NCBI GenBank assembly: GCA_038501625.1
Contig: JAZAYU010000265.1
Span: 576,001-640,000 of the forward strand
DNA from: Corbicula japonica
Taxonomy: Eukaryota; Mollusca; Bivalvia; Venerida; Cyrenidae
Reading direction: 5' to 3'
Length of the DNA: 64,000 nt
Below, piece by piece: positions 1 to 10,068 of this stretch. Within the stretch, counting starts at the first letter, position 1, and each line of letters starts with the position of its first letter. Under the pieces are notes generated by a model. The model saw only the letters and a program-made list of their open reading frames with translations, ran no database searches and was not told the origin of the DNA. Both the position numbers and the translations under genes were made by a program.

Positions 1-34
1 CTTGGGCCTTTGAAAAGGTACGAATCTTCCCAAT

Positions 35-1833
35 TCACATTCCTAAAATTGACTTCAACGCGCTGTTTATCATGACTGAATCTTCATTAGCAGTGGCCTT
101 TGCGAATTGCTCTTGAAAGTCGCTAATGTTTTGTTCCATTCGTCTTTGTATGTACTCTGTTATTCCCGGTATGTAGTCCCATTCCTTTGCCAAGTGTGGC
201 ATTCCTTCATACTTCATCCATTTTTGGGCAATCTGGATACAGAACTCCTGAAAGTGTGGAGTGTCCGTTAAGCTAAGAACCTCGATATAGAACACGTGCC
301 CAGATCCGCCATATTTGGGGTTTCCTATTGCAGCCGGATTCATAAATGAGTCACTGTAACTCATAAATCTCATTTCAAGTGCGATGTTTAATGGCCATTT
401 CGATTCCTTGTAAAACGATTCTGTTGTATCAGTTACCACCTTGATGATTTCGCACACTCGCCTGAAGTCAATTTTGCCGTCATCCGTCTTCTTCATGTCG
501 AAGGCAAACTCCATGTCTCGAACTGGGACCATATGTATATGATTCCTGAAGTGGATTCCGCGAACGAGCTCCTGATAAATTGTTCCTTGGGGGTACATTA
601 CATGCTTGAGTGCTATGAATGCTGTTTTAGACAATAGTGGTACCAGTCTAGGAAAATGAGTGTACAAAGGGCTTGCCACCTTCAAACTCGTTTGGGATAC
701 GAGGTCTTTTAAATTTTGTACAGTATAATAGATTTCGCCTTCTACGTTTGTGCTCGGTGGGGCATGGTTAATTTGTCTAATCCACACCTCGTCCTCTCTT
801 GCATCCCAATTTCCGACAGGCCAAGGCCAATAGGAATTAAAAGGGAACCAAAACAGTTCAATTGACCAGTTTTTCTGAACAAGACTTCCCAAATTTTCAG
901 GATCTAGAAGGATGTTTCCAAGAGCTTCATACTCTGTGTCAGTTTTAATTTTCCCTTCATTCTCTAACTGCAGCGTGATGTCATAGATAACCCCGAGTAC
1001 TCCAAAATTTGCGCTGACAGCTTTCATCATTTCTTCATCCTCTGATGTATACTTCTGCAATTCTCCATCGGCCTGAAAAATTCTCATTTCTTTTATGTAA
1101 TCACCGGGAGTTCTTGCATCCCAGCCAACTCCATGGCAACCGCTCGCCACGACGCTTACCATCTGCACAACTTCTAAAATTACGTTGCACGGTAGGTTGA
1201 CTTTGTTTTCAAGCTGGAACGCCTTAAAGTCGCCGGTTGTTACTCCTGTCATAACATCAACTAGATTCCCTTCACGAAGTCGTATTTTGGCTTTGTTCGG
1301 ATAGTCACTTTCGATTTTGCTTACGTCCAAAAGTAGATGTCCGTCATCAACAAACAATGGTCCCCAACTATGGCTTGCTCCAAAACATCTCAATATCACA
1401 AGCTCTTCGTTTTCATTTATCTGTTTATTGTATTTGACAACAGCTCCAACCACGGCTTTGACATCTTCTTGAGTTTTGGGTTGTGTCTTGATAACATTAG
1501 CTCGCTGATTTCTACCCCAATTTTCAAAATCCTCAATTATTAGCTTTGGCGACTCTCCTACTAAATCTTGTAATTTTTCGCGCAATTGTTCGATTGGGAT
1601 TTTACCGCTTCGAATATATTCTTTCTTTGGTGATTCTGAGGGTCTAGTTTCAAATCTTTGATTTAAAATGGTGAGGTTGACTAGAGAAGAACCAGCCAAG
1701 TATCGTTGAGAACTGGGTACATCAAACGCTACTCGATCGTCCATGAAAAATACGGGCATCTTTTTCTCTGCTGCATCTCGAAGATATTTCTCAAGTTCGT
1801 CAATAGTTTGCGGTTTAAAGTAATGCTCGTGAC
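35..1833 (-). CDS. FAD-linked aldonolactone/gulonolactone-oxidase-like protein, 3' terminal exon
   Basis: An open frame ends at a TGA at 35-37; the first in-frame ATG at 1759 gives 574 residues. Seen: an FAD-binding PCMH-type half with WGRNQRANVI at about residue 80, GASHSWGPL at about 128 (the place where VAO-family enzymes often bind flavin through His) and ASGCHGVGWDARTPGDYI at about 205. The C-terminal half has the layout of the D-arabinono-1,4-lactone oxidase (ALO) domain, ending with MPHLAKEWDYIPG. Family knowledge: such enzymes oxidise sugar lactones or alditols using FAD and O2, as in L-gulonolactone oxidase. The substrate here is unknown. The frame stays open upstream of the ATG to a pyrimidine-rich splice acceptor ending ttgaag at about 1834, and the extra residues (HYFKPQTIDELEKYLRDA) look coding. 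I therefore read this as a last exon beginning near 1833, with earlier exons not found. The frame shows no break. Confidence 0.8.
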
Positions 1834-2035
1834 CTTCAACACAAGAAAAAATACTCGTTAACGGTTTGATGTTTTAATTTCTAATTATTGCTTTAGTTTC
1901 CAATCCAACAGTTTGTGTCGGAAAGGCTAGAATCAGGCGAGATACAAAAATACATGTGTACACAATACACAATTGGTAATAATTACTACACTTAATTGCG
2001 AAAGTCAATTTATTTTAGCTTTTCAGTGAATTATA
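1834..2035. other. AT-rich intron or upstream sequence of the oxidase gene
   Basis: No coding signal beyond a short open stretch; an in-frame stop lies about 40 bases upstream of the acceptor. Nothing else recognised. Confidence 0.4.
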
Positions 2036-2890
2036 AAAAATTTTCGGTGCAATAAAAGTGGTATTTCACTGTTTTCAACCAGTAAAATATCATTTTAATT
2101 TTAACTGCTTTTTTTGTTGGAACCCAAACGCACATAACATTCCGAAAGAGAACGTTTAGAAAACGAGCTCAAATTTAGATATTTTACGTCATTATGTCAC
2201 GTCATAAACAAGCGGTTTGGCGCCATTTCTTGCATTTTTTCTGTCAAATTTAAACAAATTATGCACTTAAAGCATAAAATAAAAAGAAAATTTGTTTTAC
2301 CAGTGAAGGATATAAATATAGTTCACTCGTTAACTCCGGAATTATGTATTTTCACTTGTGGCTTACCACTCGTGAAAAAACGAATTCCGAAGCTCACTCG
2401 GTTAAACATATAGCGGATATTTGTTTTTACCAGTGTAAGATAGAAATATATTTCACCGAGTGAGCTTCGAAATTCGTATTTTCACGAGTGGCGAAGCCAC
2501 GAGTGAAAATACGTAATTCCGGAGTTCGCGAGTGAAATATATTTCTATCTTTCACTGGTAAAAACAAATTTTCTTTTTATTTTATGCTTTTAGGGCAAAA
2601 TTTGCGTGCATTTGACAGAAAAGTTGCAAGAATTGGCGCCAAAACCGTTTGTATATGACGTGACGTCATGACGTCAAATATACAAATTTGAGCCCGTTTT
2701 CTAAACGTTCTCATTTGGTATGTTATGTGCGTTTGGGTACCAACGTGAAAAAAATCAGTGAAAATAAAAATTATATTCCACTGTTTGAAAACAGTGAAAT
2801 ACCACTTTTATTTCACCGGGAAAATTCTATATTTCACCGAAAAGCATAAAATAAAATTCTATCTTACACAAGTAAAAACAAATATCCTCT
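2036..2890. repeat. Large foldback (inverted-repeat) element, about 0.85 kb
   Basis: The left arm (about 2036-2400) pairs with the right arm (about 2462-2826). Both carry the blocks ttttcggtg/aaataaaagtggtatttcactg, cccaaacgcacataac, acgtcatgacgtca-like and ggcgcc in mirrored order. The centre holds a near-perfect 39-bp palindrome at 2475-2513 built on cacgagtggc/gccacgagtg. A further inverted block at about 2405-2450 pairs with 2850-2890 (ggatatttgtttttac). No ORF. Reads as a non-autonomous foldback DNA transposon or palindromic MITE. Confidence 0.8.
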
Positions 2891-3176
2891 ATGACCCGTA
2901 ACTATATATCAAATGCAACATTATCTCAATTTTGTCGCTTACGGAGCTTAATTAGGACTAATTGGTGTTTCTAGGCACGATTGAACTCATAAAAAAAGAT
3001 TATATTGAAAATGCATCATCGCTATTACTCATCCTCAAGCGCCGAGTAAAACAAATTCGATCATTCGAGCAAGATTAAAAAAAACGACGTGATGTAAAAG
3101 GCCCAGTTAAAATTACAATTGATAAATGTATAAAAGGTACTTTGAAAGCCACATTACACGACTCATATATTACAGA
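2891..3176. other. No recognised feature
   Basis: AT-rich sequence between the foldback element and SINE remnants; no ORF, RNA or repeat recognised. Confidence 0.3.
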
Positions 3177-3485
3177 CTCGGCTCGATTTTCCCTGTTCAT
3201 GGGCAGTAAGAAATAAAACATGCGCTCTCGCTCTCTTCCTCTCTTCTTTTTCGCTGCGTGGGGAGGCTGTGTTTTTTAGTGTGGCGATTCCTGATATGAA
3301 TATGTTGCTTTTTTATTACTGCACACGCCGCCTAGCTACGGGTTGAGCGCAACTCAATATTAACACTTGTAAACAGTACAATTTTGATCCATCCCCAACA
3401 ACGGTGAACTTGGAACCTTCAATGTGGTATTTTCAGATTAATACCATAATGACTCCATTTTCAGCGGCGTATGGTTCCTAGATAA
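3177..3485 (-). repeat. 3' half of SINE family S1, interrupted by repeat R2
   Basis: Shares tgttcatgggcagtaa, gccgcctagc, gggttgagcgcaactcaata and gcggcgtatggt with 46971-47215 and, in the other orientation, with 15240-15462. Here the stretch between gggcagtaa and ttactgc is replaced by a copy of repeat R2 (about 3205-3325), so R2 is nested in S1. Confidence 0.7.
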
Positions 3486-3632
3486 AATAATATGGATCAT
3501 AGAACATAGGTGTCATAAGTAAAACTGATCATCGTAAAACAATTCTCTCATCTCCTGTCAACTTTTTTGGCTGAGTGGGGAGGCTAAGTCTGCCGGATGT
3601 GGCCGTTCCTGCTATGTATATTTCACTCATTC
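3205..3632 (+). repeat. Dispersed repeat R2, two copies (about 3205-3325 and 3540-3632)
   Basis: Core gtggggaggctgtgt followed by ggatgtggccattcctgatatg and atttcac. Related copies lie at about 17550-17640 and 31515-31605 (+) and at 13095-13155, 26990-27075 and 45785-45842 (-). Copies share a pyrimidine-rich lead (ctctcttcctctcttcttttt). Non-coding; probably part of a SINE-like unit. Confidence 0.6.
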
Positions 3633-3880
3633 TTAATAATGTCCCATGGTCATCGGACGAGACCTGTGTCTTTTTCAAAAATTATTGTTAAGAATCGTTT
3701 TCTAAGAAACTACTATGAGAGCTAAAGCTTAATATTATACATGTATAAGAACTTTCAGTGACTTTCTACTAGAAATGTTTAAAGCATATCCATGTAAATG
3801 AATTCAGGAATTATATTATGACATAGTATTACCTCTAGTTTGTTCTTGTGTTAGTTCGGCCATGTCTGCTCCTTGAACGT
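3633..3880. other. No recognised feature
   Basis: AT-rich, no ORF or known repeat recognised. Confidence 0.3.
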
Positions 3881-4020
3881 CTTCCTCAGCCTAATTAGTT
3901 CTTCTGCAGCCTAATTAGTTCTTCTGCAGCCTAATTAGTTCTTCCGCAGCCTAATTAGTTCTTCCGCAGCCTAATTAGTTCTTCCACAGCCTAATTAGCT
4001 CTTCCTAAGCCTAATTAGAT
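3881..4020 (+). repeat. 20-bp minisatellite, seven copies
   Basis: Seven consecutive copies of the unit cctaattagttcttctgcag with single-base variants, mostly at the t/c before gcag; the last two copies are more diverged. Confidence 0.95.
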
Positions 4021-4229
4021 AAAATAAAGTTAGTTAAGTTACAGATCACATGTTATTGTTCTTTCCATGCATATTGTGTCCTACGGTATACCTTTCCAAA
4101 AATTATTATATATATGAAATATTAACCATATTATATAAATTCAAATTAAACATCTCGCCTTTTATTATGTTAGTTTGAACTAACACTGGATAAAGCAAAC
4201 CTTATTTCTCAGTCATTTGAATATTCTCA

Positions 4230-4470
4230 ATGACAGTTACGTTCAATGGAGTAAAAACAGATCGATGCATGCAGAGTGAAGAAAAACAAAGGGGCTCGCG
4301 CGAAAAAGAAGTCAGGACCAACAAAACCAAAGGCGGAAAAGCAAATGATACAGCCCGGAAAGACAAACCTTGTTCAAAAATTGGCCCAATTCACATTCCT
4401 AGATCTTGGGAAGTCATGTTACAATTGTGACAAGCCGAATCATTTTTTAAAGTGTTGTCGATCCAATTAA
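4230..4470 (+). pseudogene. Retroelement gag remnant with CCHC zinc knuckle
   Basis: A Lys-rich stretch runs into CYNCDKPNHFLKCC (4423-4464), a C-x2-C-x4-H-x4-C zinc knuckle of the type at the end of retrotransposon Gag. The frame stops just after it. It lies directly 5' of protease- and RT-like remnants in the expected gag-pol order. It is the nucleocapsid end of a degraded Ty3/Gypsy-type element; most of gag is gone. Confidence 0.7.
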
Positions 4471-4599
4471 AAATGCCACAAACAACGTTCATTCACTTCA
4501 TGATTCACATAATTTAAGAGATCGGGAATATAACTATGATACGGTAAGCACTTCTAATTCTTCAGATCGTGCAGTTGTAAAATTTGATCATTGGTCCTC

Positions 4600-6165
4600 C
4601 CAATACTCTGTAAAGTTTAAGATAGATACTTGTAGTTCTGCTGACATACTACCCTCGCATCATTTGAAAGCAATGAAATTAAGCACCCTCGGTGTGTCCC
4701 AAATTCAAAGCCTACCTCGTATATAAGAAATGTTCCCGTATTAGGCAATGTCAGTTTACAATGGAAGTACAAAAGTTGGTCAATTGAAACATTTTTCAAT
4801 ACTGTGGACACCCCAGCAGTACCTCTTTTGAGTTTATAGACCTCTGTTGACCTAGGACTGGCAAAAATGACTCATCTGTACCAGACAGACAGGTAGTATA
4901 ACAAGACTACGCAGGTATGTTTATGGGCATATGAGTCAACTATGAACTTACAAGGTGCATCGGTGCCAGTTGTTATTCAAACTAGGCGAGTGCCAGAAGC
5001 ACTTAGGTCAAGGCTGCAAGATGAACTGCAAATAATGGAGAAAGATGATATAAAATCAAACGTTTCCGAATCGACCGCCTGGGTTAACTCGGTTGCAGTT
5101 GTTGAAAAACTAAAGACAGTACAGTTACGCATATGTATATGCGTAGATCCAAATGCATTGAATGAGTCCATTAGAATACCTCATTACCCAATGCCAATCT
5201 AAGAAGACGTGACATTAAAACTCCTTGGTAGTCAATATTTTAGCTTGCTGGATATAACACATGCTTATTTGAGCATAAGGCTTGATGAAGAATCATCATA
5301 CCTAGGTACCTTTGGAACACTCTTCTGTAGACATAGATTCCTTCGATTACCATTTGGAATTTCCTCAAGTCAGGATCTTCCAGCAAACGGTCAATGAAAA
5401 TTTCGAAGGCCTTGAAGGTGTTTCGCGTAAATTTGATGACCTATTGATTTTTGGTCGAACATGCCAAGAACATGACGAACGCCTAAAATCAGTGCTTGAA
5501 CACGCACGGAGTAAATGTATTAAGTTGAAACAAGACAAATGTCTTATTGGTGTTAAGGAAGTATCATGTTTTGGACATCTTATCACAACCTCAGGTCTTA
5601 AACCTGATCACTTATAAAATGGAAGCAATTGCCAAAATAGAAGTTCCGAAGAATCGGGCTGAGCTTGAAACTTTGTTAGGTATGGTCAATTACCACCAGA
5701 AGATTGCACAAAACTTGGCCGAAAGTCCTATGCCTTCACTGTTAAAAAAGAATAATTCTTTTGGGACTGCCCACAAACCCAAGTCTTCGAGCAAGTATTA
5801 TTACAAAATGTCGACATTAGCATATTTTAATCAAAAGAAGCAAGCCGTGATGCTTCTGAGCAAGGGGTAGGCGCAGCCATTCTTCAAGATGGTCGCTCAG
5901 TAGCCTTTGCGCCAAAGACCTTAACCCCAACTGAAGTAGGCTAATAGATGCAAATATTGAAATGGAAATGTTGGGAATCCTATTCGCTTTTAAGTGATTT
6001 CTATATATATATATATACCACATGCCACACGCCAATATAATCTTTAATGATGAAATCTCTCTCTGTAGCACCACTTCGTTTGCAACGAATGAAGTTGCAG
6101 CTCCAAAAGTATGACCTATAAGTTCGCCATGTGAGCGGGAAGAAGGTTTGGCTCAGTGACCTACA
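4600..6165 (+). pseudogene. Degraded Ty3/Gypsy-type pol: protease, reverse transcriptase, RNase H
   Basis: Order seen: a protease-like FKIDTCSSADILP near 4615, where the DTG motif has become DTC; RT fingers and palm in several frames at 4942-5620, including ITHAYLSIRLDEES and LRLPFGISSS; the active-site box as KFDDLLIF instead of [YIV]xDD; CFGHLI...GLKPD; then an RNase H-like part at 5620-6165 with LLGMVNYHQKIAQNLAE and, near 6075, the LQRMKLQLQKYD block that precedes the integrase linker in Gypsy pol. At least four frameshifts or stops separate these blocks. Integrase is not found and no LTRs were recognised. An old, dead copy; the Mag-like clade is a guess. Confidence 0.8.
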
Positions 6166-6269
6166 ATCCCGGTAACCTATCTAAGATAGCTTTGTTATAG
6201 AAGGCATTGACTTACATGTTAACTGTAGACTACTACGAGTATAGCATTTTTTAATCTACAAGTTACCAG

Positions 6270-6417
6270 GGCCCAAGATCATAAAACTAAATCTGGAGAT
6301 CAGTCTCAAATCCCAAGCATCTGATTGGCTGAAATGGCGACCAGTCGCCATTTCAGCCAATCAGATCCTTGAGATTTGTGACTGATCTCAAAACTTAGTT
6401 TTATGATCTTGGGACCT
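6270..6417. repeat. Palindromic MITE, family P1 (about 148 bp)
   Basis: Terminal arms cccaagatcataaaac and gttttatgatcttggg; inner arms catctgattggctgaaatgg and ccatttcagccaatcagat; centre cgaccagtcg. Nearly the whole element is one hairpin. Other copies: 24338-24415 (half), 57940-58072 and 60818-60935. It sits just after the dead pol, cutting off its integrase region. Confidence 0.9.
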
Positions 6418-7607
6418 GGAATTCCATACAAAGTTTTTTCAGACAATTTGAATTCAAACATCTGCAAAAAATTGGAAATTTGACTATGTACCTGCATTAC
6501 CCGATAATAAATAAGGCGTTCTGATCGGACAATATGACTTTAATCCGGGTACATAGTCTAGATTGTTTGCTTCCGGATTTTTTTTAACTAAAAAGCCGCC
6601 TTTTGTTTCTAGATTCAAATTTTCAGAAGTTTTTCTTCCATATGTTAGATAACAATCAAGATTTAACTCGCCAAAATTTGAGGTAATTAAGTTTCTAAAT
6701 TGATTCAAACCTAATATTGTCACAGAGTTAGGGTCTTACAGTAGACTCCACTGTAGCGATGCCTATTACGGTATTTAGGCGTTGTTTTAACTAAAATACA
6801 GAGTGACAAAGTTACATTTACACTGGTTTCTTCAGCATGCTCAACCTCGAAAATTTACTTTTCTATTTTTTACTGCAATTATCAACATGAACAGTAAGTT
6901 TAACATTGAAGTTTAGATAATAATATCGATTGCTTTCGAGAGCGATTAGGTATTGCGTTGAATTAACTCTGGATACTGTAGACTGGACAGAACTGGTCAA
7001 ATGAAATCTGACCAGCTAATAGCATTGAAGATGTGTATTCTTGATCGGGACCAATGTTCTCAAATATAACATACAGCTACTTTGCCAATATAAGTTGAAA
7101 ATTTGAGAAGCCGTGTTTACCAAATGTTATCTTAATTGCTATGCTTCATTTGCAACAAATAAAAATTATTACATTTCATTTATAAAAATGAGGTATAGTG
7201 GAGAATAATAAAATAGCAATCACCGCTTCTAGCACGGCGAAGCCGTGTTTACCACTAAATATTTATTTCAGATTTAAGGAATAATTATTTGTCAAAAATT
7301 TTAAATCAGTTGCATGGTGAAGCCTTTTGTATACATGCCTAGGTCCAGATGTATGAGTGTAAAAATTATCTTATGACCGCTCACTAAGAAAATAAATAGT
7401 CATTGGAAAGTAAATACATGCATTGGGCAAATAATATTGTTTATAAAATATGTTGTTGTTTTTTGTAATCTGTTTTTCAGTTTGAAGTAATCATATGAAA
7501 GATGCGTGACAAATCCGGTTCAAAGAGCATGAAACTGGAATAGGAGAAAAGGTAGACTACTGGAGAGCAGGAGAGGTAATTTTTTTTAAATTTACCCTTA
7601 AGGGCTT
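6418..7607. other. AT-rich intergenic DNA with a short inverted pair
   Basis: A short inverted repeat gactatgtacc/ggtacatagtc spans about 6482-6567. Two repeats of gaagccgtgtttacca occur near 7110 and 7247. No gene recognised. Confidence 0.4.
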
Positions 7608-8350
7608 TAACTGCCCCCACACATACCTCGCGACCTTACTGCGTCCTTACTGCGATCTTGCTACGACCCAGGACGCAGCACAGTCGCCATGGACGCAGCA
7701 GGGACGCAGCGAGGTCATAGCGAGGAACCAAGAACGCACAAGGTCGCAGACCGTCGGCGAATATTTTGAACATGCACAAAACAGTCGCAGAAACTCTGCA
7801 TTCTTGCTGAGTCCTGGTTAGGTCGCCGTGGGATCGCCGTGGAGTCGCCATAGTCGCAGCAGCATCGTAGAAAGGACGCAATAAGAACGCAATAGACGTA
7901 GTAAACTCTCACTAAGGACGCCGTAGAGTCGCCGATGAAATTACAAGATATTGCTCGGAAACCTTTGGCGACGCTACTGCGTCCTTGCTACGACTATTGC
8001 GTCCTTACCACGTCCTTACTACGTCCTTACAGTCGCAGGACAGTCGCCGGAAAAGCGCAATAGTCGTTGTAGATTCGCCGTAAGGACGCAGAGAACGTAG
8101 CACAGTCGCATCTGGGTCGCCGATGATCGCCGTGGGTTCGCCTTGGGGCGCAATATAGTCGCAGTGGAAACGCCATGGACGTAGAAGGGTCGTATTGAGG
8201 ACATAGAGAAAACGTATTGAACACAAGACTGCAGAGCCCCGGACCGTCTGCGAGAGAAATATAGAAGAAAACCAAACGATTTTAGAAAGAAAAATGCTAT
8301 TTTACTAGATTTTAGGTCGCAGTAAGGTCGCGAGGTATGTGTGAGGGCAG
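7608..8350. mobile_element. CpG-rich non-autonomous element with about 33-bp terminal inverted repeats
   Basis: The left end ctgcccccacacatacctcg with gcgaccttactgcg is mirrored at 8318-8350 as cgcagtaaggtcgcgaggta with tgtgtgagggcag. The interior is a mosaic of short, degenerate gtcgcag, gacgcag, gtcgccgtgg and their inverses, far richer in CpG than the surrounding AT-rich DNA. No convincing ORF; the open frames are by-products of the motif composition. Likely a MITE-like DNA transposon; the target duplication is unclear, possibly TTA. Confidence 0.75.
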
Positions 8351-8715
8351 CATTACCACACTCCTCCCAAATTACATTCATCGATAAAAATTTTTTTTAT
8401 CAAATCTCAATTATGGCGAAATGCTATTAAATGAAACTTTGCACAAATGTATGTTTTTAAAGTTTCTTTGTTTTGCAGATGACAAGACACGTTAGAACAG
8501 TAAAGAAAAATAGCGAGATCTAAAAATTCCCTCAACTTTTATTTACACATATTAAAAATAAGTAAACAACAAAAACATCATTTTAAATGCCCACATGAGT
8601 AATATGATACGGACAACAATTAATTGTGTCCTCGTCACTTAAGTATGTAAACTTTACGAGATATTATTTAGTGTGTGACCTTCAATGTCCTGGTCGCGTA
8701 AACGGATGACAATCA

Positions 8716-9096
8716 GTGATTTCTCTTTTAGTAGTTGAAAGTGTTTTTCAAAGTACACAACATTTTCTTGTCAGTATCACTGCACTGTGTAGGTCATTGC
8801 GGGGTCGGCCATCAGTGCTTGGTAAAGATCTCCCTCGGAAATACACAGAGAAAGTACAAATTGCTGACGCAAAGAAAAAGGATCTACTAGATCTGTGTGA
8901 TGCGTTGATCATCCCTGCCGTATACCGTGGGTTCTATGAAGCACACCCAACAGGCAAAACAGTAAAAGACAAATTACAGTCCCAGATGTTGATGATATTG
9001 ACTCAGATAGTGAAGCAGACTGAACAAAGCGAATTATGTCACAGATCAATGTTTTTTTACGTTGAAACACGTATAATACAACAGCATAATCATTGA
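8716..9096 (+). pseudogene. Orphan ORF inside the long-TIR element
   Basis: 126 residues. The middle, RGRPSVLGKDLPRKY, then a Lys-rich KKKDLLDLC and IPAVYRGFYEAHPTG, looks like genuine protein. After about residue 95 the coding character moves to another frame, which reads PDVDDIDSDSEAD and stops, an acidic tail. I infer one frameshift near 8985 in a once longer transposon protein. The KKKDLLDLC-type segment recalls unclassified transposon proteins of cnidarians and molluscs, but I cannot name the family. Confidence 0.4.
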
Positions 9097-9435
9097 ACTT
9101 TTAATGCATTTATTTTAAAATACAAAAGGACATGATACCAATGATTAATTATTATATAGCATTGTGAAGACAAACTGATGAGCTCTTTTGTCACTTCAAA
9201 TTTCTTCTGCAAATGGTATTTTATTATTTTGCCAAATCAACTACATTTATGGCTTTGTTTGAACATATTTCACTGCAATATTACTCTTTTGAAAATGTAT
9301 TCATTAACCAAAGACAAATGTATCATTACTGTTTATGTATACAAAAAAATGGATTTTTCACAGACTTGTAATCTTTAAACATCATTTTCTCAACAAAAAT
9401 GATATAGCTGTTGAGCCCTTACGGCGTTTAACCGA

Positions 9436-9838
9436 CGATAATTGTATAAGGAGTGTAAATAATTGTATCCGGAGCGTAAATAATTGTATCCGGAGTGTAA
9501 ATAATTGTATCAAGAGTGTCAATAATTGTATCCGGAGCGTAAATAATTGTATCCGGAGTGTAAATAATTGTATTGGGAGTGTCAATAATTGAATTGGGAG
9601 TGGAAATGACTGAATTGGGAGTGGAAATAACCGTATTGGGAGTGTAAATAATGGTATAGAGAGTGAAAATAATTGTATCAGGAGTGTAAATAATTGTATC
9701 CGTAGAGTAAATAATTGTATCCGTACTGTAAATAATTGTATCCGGAGTGTAAATAATTGAATTGAGAGTGAAAATTATTGAATTGGGAGTGGAAATAACT
9801 GTATTGGGAGTGGAAATAACCGTATTGAAAGTGGGAAT
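9436..9838 (+). repeat. 21-bp minisatellite, about 19 copies
   Basis: Unit aataattgtatccggagtgta with variants (attgggagtggaaataactg in the 3' third). Because 21 is a multiple of 3, a 7-residue repeat NCIRSVN is open in one frame, but nothing suggests it is translated. Confidence 0.95.
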
Positions 9839-10068
9839 TTAACATTTTGTTTTGTATTGCTTAGTTTTTGTGAATTTATGTAAATAGAACTTTAAGGAAT
9901 TTTTAGATCTAATTTTTTTCTTTACTTTTCTAACGTGTCTTTCTGTATGCAAAATAAAGATACATTAGTAACATTCATTTGTGCAAAGTTTCACTGAACG
10001 GCATTTCGCCATTATTGAGATTTTGATAATTTTGTTTTTATCGATGAACGTGATTGGGGGGAGTGAGG

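Larger units (their letters stand above)
8351..10068. mobile_element. DNA-transposon-like element with about 180-bp terminal inverted repeats
   Basis: Sequence 8351-8535 (ttaccacactcctccc, ttcatcgataaaaa, atggcgaaatgc, gaaactttgcacaaatg, gacacgttagaa, agatctaaaaattcc) reappears inverted at about 9885-10068 at roughly 80% identity. Between the arms lie an orphan ORF (8716-9096) and a 21-bp minisatellite. The superfamily is not identifiable; the transposase core is absent. Confidence 0.75.

Noticed and set aside
3881..4020. Possible CRISPR-like array (20-bp repeats)
   Set aside because: Contiguous repeats without unique spacers in a eukaryotic genome; a plain minisatellite.
7636..8381. Several overlapping minus-strand ORFs of 65-120 codons
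   Set aside because: They lie in the CpG-rich motif mosaic, overlap each other in different frames and have no domain; the composition lacks stop codons.
9335..9592. 85-codon ORF with seven-residue repeats (NCIRSVN)
   Set aside because: It is the 21-bp minisatellite read in one frame; the period is a multiple of three, so open frames follow automatically.
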